This document shows positions 48,118 to 60,810 of a stretch of DNA of 64,000 nt, piece after piece. Each line of letters opens with the position of its first letter. The first letter of the stretch is position 1. The DNA is from Drosophila pseudoobscura. Taxonomy: Eukaryota > Arthropoda > Insecta > Diptera > Drosophilidae. The position numbers and the translations under genes are program-made. Below the pieces are notes generated by a model, which was given only the letters and a program-made list of their open reading frames with translations, was not told the origin of the DNA and made no database searches. The DNA lies in assembly GCF_009870125.1 (NCBI RefSeq), contig NC_046681.1:3596001-3660000 (forward strand). Direction: 5' to 3'.

Positions 48118-48560
48118 TGTTCCAGCGGTATATTGCCAGGCGGCGAGACGTAGTAATCTTCGTCCGTCACCTTGGCGTTTCTCAGCAGCTCCACGCGACA
48201 GTCACCCTCCTTCACCTCGTCGTTGCGTAACTGGAGCTGCTGGTTCTCGAGCACGGTGTAAAGCGGCCGAACGTTCTCCGTATTGATGTGGGCTATCTTG
48301 TCCGCAAACTGGATGCTACTGTTGAGCGTGGCCAATGCCTGTTCGCTATCCAGATTCACCAGGGAGAGGCGCTCCAGTAATTGAATGGTTTTTGCATCAA
48401 TCTCCACTCTGTTGGCGGTTGTCTCTGGAAAGACTGTGTCCACCGGCGTTTGTGGCACCTTCGTAGCGTACCGTAGCTCCTTGAAGTCCAATTTGGCAGT
48501 CTTAAAATTCGTTTTGGCTGCAATTTTGCAATAGAAACGTCGACTTAAAACACGCAACAT
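48114..48560 (-). CDS. GatC: Mitochondrial glutamyl-tRNA(Gln) amidotransferase subunit C
   Basis: Single exon, 148 residues. GatC is the small subunit of the GatCAB complex, which converts Glu-tRNA(Gln) to Gln-tRNA(Gln) in mitochondria. The N-terminus MLRVLSRRFYCKIAAKTN is a targeting sequence; the Asp-tRNAAsn/Glu-tRNAGln helix pair follows (DAKTIQLLERLSLVNLDSEQ, LNSSIQFADKI, then VRPLYTVLE). Ends GNIPLEQ with its TGA inside the PolG2 ATG. Its upstream region has motif-1 and three AAATATACCG-type elements. Confidence 0.93.
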   Translation of the reverse strand: MLRVLSRRFYCKIAAKTNFKTAKLDFKELRYATKVPQTPVDTVFPETTANRVEIDAKTIQLLERLSLVNLDSEQALATLNSSIQFADKIAHINTENVRPLYTVLENQQLQLRNDEVKEGDCRVELLRNAKVTDEDYYVSPPGNIPLEQ

Positions 48561-48589
48561 TTCGGAAAAACATCAATGGATGCCGGAAT

Positions 48590-48680
48590 CAGTGTGACCG
48601 CGGATTTATCGTTAAAATATACCGTCCGACCCTCAGAAATATACCGTCTCATCTTAAAAATATACCGTACAAAATACCAA
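48590..48680 (-). promoter_or_regulatory. GatC-PolG2 promoter: motif 1 and AAATATACCG array
   Basis: On the minus strand CGGTCACACTG (48600-48590) matches motif 1 (YGGTCACACTR) exactly, in gene orientation. Upstream three AAATATACCGT words lie at about 48615, 48637 and 48659, with another ATACCAA at 48674; these fit Ohler motif 6 (complement of KTYRGTATWTTT). Motif 1 with motif 6 is a known fly housekeeping promoter type. Confidence 0.7.
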
Positions 48681-48682
48681 TA

Positions 48683-49106
48683 AAAAACGAACTTAGCCCT
48701 CTTAAGCCCCTCTCTTTAAGCAGTTCATCGACCTAAGGTAAAGGGCGGAAAATATTAACGATTGTAGATTCTTCTTGTAGATCCATGCCATCTTTCATCT
48801 GAACTAAAAAAAACCCCCCGATATTTTTACCCTGAACTGCGCTAACATGATTCCATTTTCATCATATTCGGTGCGATCAAAAAACCTCCTTGGTTTACAA
48901 TGGGTTAATCGTCATCCGTCAAGGATTGGAAACCATATTCCTCGATTTTGATATTCCGTCGAATATTACTAGCTAGACAGAACATTTAGCCATGCCCACT
49001 CCATTTTATCCAATAAATGATCCTATTTCCTAATTGACTGGTTTAATTTAAACACTTGCTTTTATTGGATCTTGTCTAAAAAAACGTTTTAGCGAAATAC
49101 GTCAAA
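48683..49106. repeat. Dispersed repeat E1, right copy
   Basis: Collinear with 2386-2807 (shared blocks GATCCATGCCATCTTTC, ACAATGGGTTAATCGT and CCTCGATTTTGAT). It starts immediately upstream of the GatC promoter motifs and leads into the arrow-like fragment. Confidence 0.75.
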
Positions 49107-49189
49107 CCGTTGAATAATTCTGGCTAACTAAAACCCTTAGTTCTGCCCACATAATTTTAGGCCATTGATGAATAAATGTTCTACAAGAT

Positions 49190-50760
49190 TGGCTAGTTTT
49201 TAGTCCTTGCTTTATTGTGCCAAGTGGTAACCTGGCACACCCAGAGTCTTTTCGCTCCATTTTCACCTCCAGCTTGGTCGCTTTGCACCTCAAATGCAAT
49301 ATCCGGCAGGATCTCTATTGCATTTTTAAAGTCTTTAAAAGGGAATATTTGACGGAAGGTGGAGTAGGATTTTGTTAGTTTAAGAATTTGGGCAGATATC
49401 GTGTCTTTCTCACCTTGTTGATGGGACACTGAAAGTCTTCTGGCCGCTTGCAACAGTCGGCCATCTTGTCGCTGTCATCGGCTGAACAGACCTGCCGGGC
49501 AGTCCTTTCATCACAGCGCCAGGAGGCGGATATACAGTTGTTGTTCATGTCACTACTCCCGCCACTTAAAATTTTCGGGGGCACGAACAGACGTCGTGAG
49601 TACTGCGTGTCACACCCCGCTGGCTATGCAGATGTGGAAACAATTTGGGCGACTGCGTAGCTTTTTCGCATCCGGTGTCCACACGGCCCGGATGTCGGTT
49701 AACTGAAACAGACGCTGCAGCTCTACGGAACGACGCTCTCCGTTGACAGTGATCCTCTCCAGTCCGGTCTTGTCACAACACAACAGCCAGTACACAAATC
49801 CCTCCTAGGCGGCAATGTTGTTCACCTGCGGGATACGCATGGTAGCAAAGGTTTTTCTGTAGAGAGGAAGCAGGAGATTACACATGTGTCCAGAGGGCTG
49901 GGTCCCCATATTGGTTGCTTACTTGTTCTTTCCATTGATGTCTATAGCTTCGATACGCATGGTATATCGGACTGTTGGTCCAGGGCCAACGCCGTGACTC
50001 CATCCAGCTCCACACGCTCATTGCCATCGCTTCGGGCCCGAATGATGGCCCGATGGTTGCCGACATCTGTCGAAAAGTGCAAACGCCTCGCCTTCTGCGA
50101 GTTCGCCCAAGAAGCTAAAAGAGGAAACGTTTTAGAACACAGCTGAATAGGAGAGAGAGCTTCACCTAGGCACGGATATTCTTGCTGGACACCTGCAGCG
50201 GCACATTCGGGCAGTCTGTCGTAGCTGGGGTGATGCAGAACACGCCCTTGGCGAGGCTGCGGCTCTGGCCCGTCTTGATCAATGTCCCCGGTGCTCCAGA
50301 ATATAAACTCCGCATCGGACCAGTAGTTGTTGCTGCCCAGCCAGTTAACAGCGATGCCGTCCGGCCCAATCAGTCCCGAGTCCACGATCCGCTGCACATA
50401 GAAGATGCACTTGGTCTTCTGGTCAGTTCAGAAGATGCACAGCTCCACCACCGACACGTTTAGGGCGATGCGCACGCCCACATCCTTGAAGGGTATCCGC
50501 TCGTCGTCGTGATTCCGTTGCACTCGCTGTACTCGGTCGAGATGCGGCCCAATGTGCTCCTGGCGCGATAACAAAAGGAAGGCGGCAGGCACCACGCAGG
50601 TGGCACACGGGGCCTGTTCAGGCAGGGGTGAAGCAGGCCCCATTCCCCACGGCAGAATCCAGATGACGAACAGCTGTTCCACCCCCAGTCAATTGAAATG
50701 AATTTCGTCTTCTGGGGGCTTAGGCAGGGCGGAGCAGTGGGCCACAGTTGCGCCAAGGGC
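49190..50760 (-). pseudogene. LRP5/6 (arrow)-like gene fragment, right copy
   Basis: Minus-strand translation includes an EGF-type segment (PEQAPCATCVVPAAFLLLSR), FKDVGVRIALNVSVVELCIF, the propeller strand [78 protein letters not shown], and further down LDL class-A pieces (CDERTARQVCSADDSDKMADC). The order fits LRP5/6. Frames shift repeatedly. A splice remnant with a polypyrimidine tract lies near 50115-50165, as in the left copy, so the source was genomic DNA. It sits between repeats E1 and E2, in the space between GatC and Rpb3. Confidence 0.72.
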
Positions 50761-50769
50761 GCCGCTAGT

Positions 50770-50862
50770 CTTCAAAACGGCCGTCCACGGGAATATCTGT
50801 CCCACAAATCCAATTGAGATGCAGGGCTTCGATAAATCGCGACAGCTGATCGCTAGTGGTGG
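50770..50862. repeat. Dispersed repeat E2, right copy
   Basis: Matches 7545-7680 without its 41-base insertion. The last 40 bases contain CGATAAATCG and GCGACAGCTGATCGC, both able to fold (CGAT..ATCG, GCGA..TCGC), followed by CTAGTGGTGG. A hairpin near a CTAG end is reminiscent of Helitron 3' ends, but the spacing does not fit well. Confidence 0.65.
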
Positions 50863-50875
50863 TTATTGATTATTT

Positions 50876-50925
50876 TAAAATATACCGAAATATACCAAAA
50901 AATACCAAAAACCGAAAAATACTTC
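50876..50925 (+). promoter_or_regulatory. Rpb3 promoter motif-6 array
   Basis: AAAATATACCGAAATATACC and AAAATACCAAAAACCG form at least three copies of the AAATATACCG/ATACCAA element (Ohler motif 6) about 120-160 bases upstream of the Rpb3 start codon. Confidence 0.6.
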
Positions 50926-50940
50926 AACTTTTTTTTCTGA

Positions 50941-51867
<927 letters not shown>

Positions 51868-51918
51868 AATGTATACAAACAACAAATACATATATTCTTA
51901 GTTTATAAACCATTTCGA

Positions 51919-52615
51919 CTAATCCTTGAACAAGCTGTCTATGTTTATTCCCACGCCGATGTCCTTTTTCCGTTCCTTGGGCGGGCTTGAGGACTTGGCC
52001 TGCTGCCCGCCAGCCTCCATGAAGTCGCTCATTAGCTGGCTTTTCGTCTCCACGTTAAGCTCGATGCCTGCCACAGCAGGCTCCTCCGAGGTGGCGTCCA
52101 GCCGGGACTGCTGCCGCTGCTCCGCCAACAAGTCCAATGCCGTCTCGTATATTCTCTGCTCATCGAGGGCTCCCTGCGACTTTAGGTTTTCGTAGATCTT
52201 CATAAACTGCTGCGACTGCGTGCTCCGTTTGTTGTCGAACAGGGATATCGTTTCATTGGGTCTGTTCTGCTTGTGGAGCTTCCTGTGCACGGACAAATCG
52301 ACAAATTATTTCTGGTCTGGGCAATAGCCAACAATGCGGAACATACGCTCTGACTACATCTTCGGCATAGAATATGTTGCGTACCGGCACCTCGGGAGCA
52401 GGCCTGTCGTATCGGGGCTCTGCCTTGGGTGGATAGGCGGCGTAGACGTCATACCAGATGGGTTTATCCTCCGTTTTCATTGCGCCCCCACGGAGCAGAC
52501 CCTGAACTCTTTAAAGCACAAAAAAAACAACTGTTATCAGTGTGGTCGGGGCATTGCGGGCCGTCGCTTACCTAGTAAAGATGGTCCCGATTTTCTCAAG
52601 CCTGCTTTGCGCCAT
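51919..52615 (-). CDS. mRpS23: Mitochondrial ribosomal protein S23
   Basis: Three exons, 52615-52572, 52508-52347 and 52282-51919, phases agree, 189 residues. Small-subunit mitoribosome protein. It starts MAQSRLEKIGTIFTRVQGLL, which is the family N-terminus, and contains KPIWYDVYAAYPPKAEPRYD and VPVRNIFYAEDVVRAKLHKQ. The C-terminal tail is acidic-basic mixed (PPKERKKDIGVGINID). Another GatC/PolG-type mitochondrial gene in the same cluster. Confidence 0.93.
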
Positions 52616-52685
52616 AATAACGTGTAGTAGTTTGTTTTAATTGATTAATATTAAATATTACGACACGCAGATTCTGGCACGCAGG

Positions 52686-52769
52686 TATCGATACTCAGCC
52701 GGCTGGTATCGAATTAGCAGCGAAACAAGTAGTGAGCCCATTTTCCGTCACTCCGGTACGGTCACACTT
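52686..52769. promoter_or_regulatory. DRE and motif 1 between mRpS23 and CenG1A
   Basis: A perfect DRE TATCGATA lies at 52686-52693, 71 bases upstream of the mRpS23 start. CGGTCACACTT at 52759-52769 fits motif 1 with one mismatch, in the plus orientation of CenG1A. The two genes are divergent and probably share this region. Confidence 0.6.
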
Positions 52770-53179
52770 GCCGCAGATTCCAGCAGAGAAAAACGCTGCT
52801 GCGCTGCTCCGTCGTGAACTACCGTAATTTTCGCTCTGTTTTGATTGTTTGTGCAGGTGTAAAAATCGATCTATTGAATTGAGTTGACTCCGCGGGGAAT
52901 TGTCCTACAGATATTCGTCTGACCACCATCCCAATTGACTGTGCGTGCTGTGGAGCCACCCCATATCGTCGTCGTGCCGTCGTTTGATTGTGTTTTTGGA
53001 AAATGTTGTTGCGCGTCGCGGTTCAGGAAAATTGTGCCATCGTTTGAGTGTCGTATGCCGTGTGCGTGTTCGTGTGCGTTTGCGTGTGTATGTGTTTAGT
53101 TTACATTTACCCTGCTCGATCGGACGCAATTTAAGTTAATTAAAAACGTTGGCTAATTCTCGATTTTGACGCCTCCGCA

Positions 53180-53272
53180 ATGAGTAACTACCATCCGCAC
53201 TCGTTGTCGCATCCGCACCAGCTTCAGCTCCAGAGCCATCATTTGACGCAGCCCCAACCCCAGCCCCAGCCC

Positions 53273-53306
<34 letters not shown>

Positions 53307-53564
53307 GTCATCATAATCAGACGCCCACAACCACCCAGCTACTGGGGGATCGATCGGCCTCCTCCTCATCGTCCTCCTCAATGCTGGTAGCTCCCCAGCC
53401 CCCGCAGCCGCTGATAAGCAACTCCTTAGCCATACGCCAGGAGATCCAGCGCTTCGAGAGTGTCCACCCATCCATCTATGCCATATACGATCTGATCGAT
53501 TTGCTGCCCCTATCCGATGCCCAGATAGCCCAATCCATTCGGGACCATGTGGTCTGCATTGAAG
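53180..53564 (+). CDS. CenG1A: Centaurin gamma 1A (AGAP), first coding exon only
   Basis: Exon of 385 bases from [14 protein letters not shown] to a GT splice donor at 53565. After a Gln/Pro-rich low-complexity start ([15 protein letters not shown] run at 53281-53306) comes the segment [20 protein letters not shown] and IREHV-like [10 protein letters not shown], which is the N-terminal signature of AGAP proteins, just before their GTPase-like domain. AGAPs are ArfGAPs with a GTPase-like, PH, ArfGAP and ankyrin part. The rest is not in this window, so the first intron is at least 10 kb and other genes lie in it. That this is CenG1A is supported by the 34D position in D. melanogaster. An alternative first exon is possible. 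Confidence 0.85.
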
Positions 53565-54133
53565 GTGAGTCCAAGTCCCACCACTGAATTGAATTTTCCT
53601 GCATTTCGCGCATAAAGTGCGCATAATGTGGGTATGGGTCAAGACCCTTCCTGGGATAGATTCCTTTAGAGTAGATGGAAGTCTCTTGATTAAACATGTT
53701 CCACACCTCTTCTGGCTGCCTCCATTGTTATTTGTTATTTGTTATGGACTGGACTTGTGGTTGCCTTTGTTTGGAGTGCTTTATGCTAATCTCTGACCGA
53801 AAATCTATGAAGCAACCAGTGCCAACCCCCTTCTGATTGTTGCCAAAATGTCCATTGAAGCGGGAACAGCGGAGCAGACGGACGGGAATATAAGAGGGCC
53901 ATTGAAAGTGTTGTCGTTGTCGTTTCCAAAAAGAAAGAGCTTCGCTTTTTGTTTAAAACAAGCTTTTCTGCCCAATTTCCAATGTGTCTCTGTGTCTGTG
54001 TCTGTGTGTGTGTCGTGTTCCGTGCCCCTGCCACAGTCACAGCTTCAGCTTCAGATTCAGAGCTGCCTCAATGTGCGGGGCATGAAATTTGATGCTCAAT
54101 GCTACCTTCTTCTTCTTCGTCTTCCTCCTCTCT

Positions 54134-54171
<38 letters not shown>

Positions 54172-57100
54172 TCCAAAAACCGAATCCGAATCCGCTCACA
54201 AACGAAAACCGAAAACCAAAAACCGGTTCTAAAATGGTTTATTAGAAAATCTCTCGCGGCTCCCCGAAAATGTAAACAAAATCGTCAGAGGCCGTCTCCT
54301 GCCTCCTGCCCTTGTTTTTGTTTTTGTTTTTGTTGCTGTTGTTGACTGTAGAACATGGCTTTTCTGTCCGCGCTCTTATCGTGCAAACCAGATACATATG
54401 TACATTGCATACATACATGTGCACATACATAAATATGTATGTGGGAAACACGAGAGGAGACAAATCCAATAGACAGTTTTGCACGCGACTTTCTTATTGT
54501 CGATTCTAATTCGTTTGTCGTTGCGGGAATCGGGAATCGGGAATGATGAATGATACCTTCGATACCCGCGATACCCTCGATACTCTCGGGCATTTGCACA
54601 GGGGTATGCTTCGTCCGTTTATCGATGGGTGACGGACAAGCGATATTTTATCTAAATCGGATACGAATGAAATGTTTCAATATACATATCTACATCTACA
54701 TACATATGTATACCATATGTATGTTGTGAGCTGAGGCATGGGCATCTAACAGTCGTTACGATTATCGCATGGCCTTTCTACGTTTTGGCCTGTTTTGTGG
54801 CCTGAAAGCAAAACCTACTATTGGCATTTTCCGTTCGAAATGCTTGTTTATTTATAGGCTCCAACAATAACGGGAGAAGGTCGAAAGCACTTAAGTAAAA
54901 GCTGAACAAAACTCGAAGAGGAACTTCTTTTGTTTGGTGGAATTCGTTTCGGAATGGAATCAATGGCTGTTGTCCGTGGGGCTCCATGTGTCACACCGAT
55001 TTGCATATTAGCAAAGCTTTAATAAACCATAAAAAGTCCAAGTTCTAAACTCCCAATCGCTTACACGATATCAGCACATCAGCCCATCAATACCTAATAC
55101 CCAATACCTACTAGTTCTATGGACAGAAATAACTTGCGTATCTCCGGGTATGGATGTACTCGTACCCACCTATGCACACACATATATTTATTTGTTTTGT
55201 TTGTTTATTTTGTTGTGAATAAAAAAAGTAACAGTCGGGGGCCCCAGATATAGATACAGATACAACACAAGAATCAACTAAAGCGCCGCTGGCGGTACTC
55301 AAAAAACAAATTTCCTCTCTTATCTCAAATGGCCCGCAACGGTGTCCGGCCTCCCGGCCTCCCGGCCTCCCGGCTTTCCCATTAAAGCGATTGCAATTAG
55401 CGCCCCATCGACTATTTGCTGGGATTACAATACCAGCACAAGTACCCTTTGACCACAATGGGTATATTAACTATTAATAAGAGCTATGTTACAGTCAAGA
55501 ATGGTTCTCAATTAAATAAATAATAATAAATAGTAAGCAGTAGTAATAGTACAAGTTTCTCATAAGTGAACGGACACACCCCAGTGGAACCATAATCAAA
55601 TAAATGTGTTTCTAATGGAACAATATCGATATTTGATAACTTCGAATCACAGCAATATCGTACTTCTTGCGCTACTTTTTCCTGTTAGGCTTTGATAAGC
55701 AGTCTAACAGAACAACAAAACCACTTGTCAGCGAAGCTAAAGCCGAACATCAGTAAGCTTAATCATGCACACGACATGCAAATATGTTATTGTGGATCGC
55801 TCGGCGTTCTCGGGCATTCTCTTCGGCATTTTTCGAATGGATCTGTGACAAAAATCGAAGTGTAAATATACTCGTATATGTACATACATATTAGATGTAA
55901 AATGGAATCAACCTCAAAAGTGTACTTCAAATTGAGAATAATTCCAGTGCCATTGAGACCTTCTTCACAATCACCAACGGCAACGTGTGCCTCTCGTTTC
56001 TATAATTCTGTAATTATAATTCTATAATGAGGATGAAAGTACCGATAGATAAGGAGTAAGGAGTGGGGTAAGGAGCTAGGCCTAAGGTTCCAGCAGTTGA
56101 GATTCCCTTGCTCTTTTCTGGTTGATTGCATGGAATTGATGTCGTATATCAATCAAAGTTAATCAAATTGATACATTTTCTGTGTTTCTTATCAATACAT
56201 GCGTTCGTTCGCTATCTGGTGCCCAAAAGTTCTTTCTTGAGGCTGTCGTTTTGCTTCTTTGTGGCCTCTCTTCATAATTGCATATTTTATTTAGGGCTGT
56301 TATCTTTAAAATAACTGCAAAAGTATTTAAAAAGAATGCGGCAGCCTCCGCCTCCGCCGCTGCCTCCGCCTCAGACCATCGTCGCGGGAAGTTCCGATGA
56401 TACGTATCTCCGTCAAGTGCCGGGCAGGCCCCTCTTATCGGTCCGCGGACTCGCTCTCGGAACTGCTGTTTATTTATTCTTAATTTTACAATAATATTGA
56501 CATGCGGATTGTCAAAAGAATTATGGTCCGCCGCCACTGCCATTCTGTCTGTGTCATTCGGAAGTGGAACAATCGCTGTTGTGCGTCGATACGCTCGATA
56601 GCGTGACACGGACGGAGATGCCATTGAGATTGGGGGGAAAAAATATCAACGACTGCTGTGCCGCTATAGCCCCTACCCCTATCCCCTATCTCCAATCCCC
56701 CATCCCCACTCCCACTCCCACTCTGCCTCTCTCCCATCCGCGAGTCTCGTTTATTTTTAACACAAATTGCATTTAAAATAGTATCGTGCACTTTGCTGGC
56801 ATTTGCTATTTTTGTCGCTCGGAATTGCACAACAATTTGTTGCGATTTTCAATAAAAAGCTGAACAAAAGAAATGCAAATTCGAGAAAGAATTTTGCGGC
56901 GAGGCAATTAAGTCTCATAATGTGCCCGAATTTGGTGCTCTGCTCGCCTGCCCGCCGGCGAATGATTCACGAAATCGTGACAGCTATGGAGAAATTTATC
57001 ATTCCGTTTGAGGGTTCTGGTTCTGCCTCCCTCCTGCAATGCTCGTGCACTGTATTATTCGAGTATATTGCGTTTCGAAACTGTTCAATGAGTTAACATT

Positions 57101-57384
57101 ATAAGTTAATTAAAGCCGATTTCTATACTGCGCAAAAGCTGTAAATATGTCAGGCTATATTGTTATTGAACGCACTGTACCTACAGAAACCGCAACCTAA
57201 AGAAGTGTTGAATGACAGCGGAGAACAGTTAAAGGGTGAAGTTTACGCTCTCTAATTGAAAATTCCACTTTGGAGATCGTATCATCCCAAAGATGGGATA
57301 ATGGGACGAGATTATCGCGGCAAACGAGAGATATTCCAATCGAGTGTCGCGGATTTTGGGTTTATTGATGGTTCAGTTATGTGT
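53565..57384. other. CenG1A intron, no supported gene
   Basis: Contains (GT)n near 53996-54012, CAG run at 54136-54169, TACATA-type repeats at 54390-54440 and 54680-54725, a perfect DRE at 55624-55631 and CGATAC repeats near 54547-54590. Open frames here have no recognisable domain. GCC/CTCC-rich tracts lie at 56340-56375. Confidence 0.35.
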
Positions 57385-58029
57385 TCAGTTATGTTTAGTG
57401 TCACTCGATAGCCCCTCGATGTGGTTCTCCACGACCCTGCCACTGAGCTTGGCCATTTTCCAGAAATATGCCGCCACATCGGAGACGAAACTCTTTGAGA
57501 TCTCCTGCAGTTTCCCGTCCGTGAGCAGGGCCTTGTACTCGTCATCGCTGAGGCCCGTTTCGGACTGTCGGTTCAGCAGCAATGGGGATTTCCTGAACTA
57601 AATTGGAGGGAAGTCCGTGAGAGGTCTTAGTCCCGCGAGAGCCTCCTCCCACTTACCTCCTCGAAGATATCGAGCCATATTTGATCCTTCTTGTCCAGAT
57701 CGTTCTCCGCAATGGCCTCGTTCACGCGCGACACGTAACGATCTATGTCACCGGCCCTCTTCGACTGGGGACTCAGCTTGGCCTTCACCTCCGTGAAGTA
57801 TGCGATCTGTGCTCGGAACAGGGCGTTCAGCAGAAGGACTGTCTCCTGGCGGGCCTCCTGTTCCAGTTGCCTTTGCACCGGATCGTGCGACCCGTTGTCA
57901 GATGGATCGCGAGATGTGGGTGCCGCCAGCACGAGCTGCCAGAAAGATTGATAGGTCGGTGATGGGCGGGGGACTATCGCCTGCACTCACCTGAGCCAGC
58001 AGCAGCATGGGGATATATTTGAGCAGCAT
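57385..58029 (-). CDS. Small secreted protein, unknown family
   Basis: Three exons, 58029-57991, 57935-57657 and 57597-57385, GT-AG introns and in phase, 176 residues. A signal peptide (MLLKYIPMLLLAQLVLAAP) precedes a largely helical, charged protein (LEQEARQETVLLLNALFRAQ, YFTEVKAKLSPQSKRAGDID, DEYKALLTDGKLQEISKSFV). No cysteines and no recognised domain. Lies inside the first intron of CenG1A, on the opposite strand. Confidence 0.75.
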
Positions 58030-59666
58030 TCTCCAGTGTTGGGTCTAGACTCTAGATGCAGCTGCGTCCTCAGTCTTTGGATGTCGATTACGAACTGAGT
58101 ATCGGACAAAATATATGTACACATGTACTATACATATATTCAAGTGGAAACGATGGGCTGTTCGATTTGCCTAGGAAGCTGCTGATAAGCCCCCGAAGGC
58201 TTTGCAGCTTTAGAATACAATTTAGTTCTCTCCCAGCGAAGGTTCCGTGGATGGTGATAATTATTTTCAATGAATTTTCAGAATTCTGTATTATTGCGTC
58301 GTACATATGTGCGCGGATTTTCGGCACGTTTCCAGAGAGTGAGAGTAATGCTAAGTACATACAGTACATACATACATACGTACGAACATACAGTATATTA
58401 CAGATTGGTCTAGGCTCTGGGTCTTCAAGGCCGCCTCCGACTGGTGCCAGAATAGAGCTTTCGAACAGTAATGGTCATAGTGTATCATCTGATTGGCTCT
58501 ACAGTGGAAAAAACATTCGCTGTACTAATTTCCCATAAGAAGTAGAAAATGTTCAATAGAAGTGTGCACCTGCCACCAGCGTAGTAATGCGTTTTTAAAA
58601 TAAAAAGGTACATTCATCCGCGTGTCAACTTCTTTTGCAGAATGACAGCCTACAGTCAAATCTGGTAATACCCTGATCAAGATTTCGACCAACTTAGGGA
58701 AACCGAATGATCTAAGGCTCTAATGAAACCGCAATGATCTAATAATAAATGTGCAAGTGATAGTCGTATTCAACATCGTATTCTGATTAGAAAATGATCA
58801 GATAGAGCAAATCATTTTCCGGGAAACTATTCGTTGATATGTACTTTTAGTAGCATACTTTTAGGGGCCCACTGCCAACTGAATCGAGTATATTTTATTT
58901 GTAGCATACTTTTGGGCAGCCACAAACAACTGATTGTAGAATGAATGTAGAATTGTCATTGGGCGTATAATATCATAACAATATATGTACATATATACAT
59001 ATTAAACGACCCACATGGAAATACTGTAGTTTGAAAAAAAATTATAAATAATTAATTAGCTTTGGTTCGATTGTTTAAGAATTATCCACAAAAAAGGTCC
59101 ACTATTTCATTGCGGCACCGGAGACATGTATGTAGTTCTGCTGTAGATATCATGTTGCACTATCACAATTACTTGTAATTTTACATTTTCATGTTGCTTG
59201 TCTTTTGTCCGGCATACATTACAGACGTAAGTATCATTAGAAAATCGCCAGAACCAAAGCCAATCAATTGGCAATCAATCATGTAGATCATACAAGTAGA
59301 CGGCCCAGGAGCTCCCCGCTCTGATTCCCCGGGAGGGCTCCAGCGCAGGGCCATGCTGTGCACCAGAGTATTGTACTGCCCCTGGCTCTGGCCTCGGACA
59401 CGTGCTGCTGAGGGACTGCTCTACAGTCGTACCCTTCTCGGACGACTATTGCTGGAATAATCAAGCTTTGCAAAGGAAATGCGATTATGAGCCTAATCTG
59501 AGCGATTAGATTAAGCAAATTAATGGCTGGCTCCTCTGTTTGGCAGCTGCTGGTGGGCTTCCAAACAACACAACGGGTTTATGGCAGCCTTTTGCAGAGC
59601 CGAACGATTATAGACTATATTTAAAGTGAGGAATTTGGATCGGTTTTATTGGTTCTTAGTCGTGCA
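58030..59666. other. Intergenic or CenG1A intron
   Basis: AT-rich with TACATA repeats (58360-58400). A 160-codon frame at 58056-58538 has no recognisable domain and I do not support it. Confidence 0.3.
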
Positions 59667-60465
59667 TTATTTTTTTGCGCCGGTAATAATGGCAATGAGA
59701 TCGCTCAGGGATCGATCCCCGATGAGGTCGTTGCAGAGGGGGGTCACCATTTCGTTGAGCCAATTGGCCACGAAGTCGGTGTTTTCGTTGACCGTCAGCG
59801 TGATGAACTCCTCGACGACCTCGTTTAGCTTGCGGTTGAAGATGCGATACTGGGAGAGGTTCTCGATCTCCGACGCCACATTGCCCACCGAGGGGTAGAC
59901 GAGGATGCTCTTGACCTTCATTTGCTTCGAGATGACGCCCAGCGAGTAGCTGATCCGTCCCTTGAGGTTGAAGTCCTCCAGGGCCATGTAGGCGCCTCCT
60001 TCGCGCTTCATCCGATACCCACTGCCCACATCGGCCTGGTACAGGGTCGTGAAGTTGATGCTCCCGAAGTTCAGCTCGAAGTCGACGCGACTCCGGATCA
60101 GGTCGACGTTCATGATGATCACCTCGAAGCCGTTTAGGCCCTCCAGCACGAAGTCGTTGATTTCTCCGTTGGCGCTGAACTCTCCGGTGCTGAATTGGAA
60201 GGGCTGGTGCTTGATCTCAGCGGGAGCCAGCTTCGGCATGGGTCCATAGCCCGTCTCCAGAAGATCTCTAAACACCTCCAGTAGCTCCACGATCTCGCTG
60301 CTCACGGAGCGACCCTCAACTAAGGGAAATTCGTGTTTAGTTAGCCTCTCGGCACAGCCAGTCGTACATTGGGGTCTTACCAGCCACCGGTTCGGCCACT
60401 TCGGCGCCTTGGCAGTGGCCCAGGGACAGGGCCAGGAGAACGGCAATCAAAGCACAGGACTTCAT
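59667..60465 (-). CDS. JHBP/takeout-family secreted protein 1
   Basis: Two exons, 60465-60381 and 60319-59667, 245 residues. Signal peptide MKSCALIAVLLALSLGHCQG; the mature part belongs to the haemolymph juvenile hormone binding/takeout family (DUF233): KHQPFQFSTGEFSANGEIND, FEVIIMNVDLIRSRVDFELNF, YSLGVISKQMKVKSILVYPS, then the C-terminal NTDFVANWLNEMVTPLCNDL. The family binds small lipophilic ligands in insect haemolymph, gut or sensory tissue; the ligand is not known here. A TATATAA box lies at 60547-60553. The N-terminal cysteine pair usual in takeout proteins is not present. Confidence 0.85.
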
Positions 60466-60546
60466 CTTTAATCAGGCACAAGACACGACTTTACTGCTTC
60501 AGTGACTAAAACACCACTAGTCAAGGCCCAGCGCAGTCCCTGTCTC

Positions 60547-60553
60547 TTATATA
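60547..60553 (-). promoter_or_regulatory. TATA box of JHBP-family gene 1
   Basis: TATATAA on the minus strand, about 85 bases upstream of the start codon. Confidence 0.6.
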
Positions 60554-60810
60554 GGCCCCTCATCGGCCAGATAAACTATCTCTAAACATATGTAGTAGCA
60601 CTCGCTAATCGGCAAATAATTTGGCAAAGTGCTTTATAGCCACCGAACCCGCCCGATAAGGAAAGCTTTAGATTAGTGCTGAAAATCTATCAAATGCTAA
60701 TGTATCTACATCTCAATGGATGATGAAGAGGGAAAAGAGACAGGAAACCAGGAAAAATAAGAACCATCGTGAATCATTATTAGCTCATTTTAAACAGTGC
60801 GCGGATTTAT

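Noticed and set aside
50820-50862. E2 as a definite Helitron 3' end
   Set aside because: There are small hairpins near CTAG, but they lie directly against it and the left copy reads CTGG; not enough to name the class.
56163-56624. Minus-strand frame of 153 codons in the CenG1A intron
   Set aside because: Low-complexity (Glu-Ala run from a GCC/CTCC tract) with no recognisable similarity.
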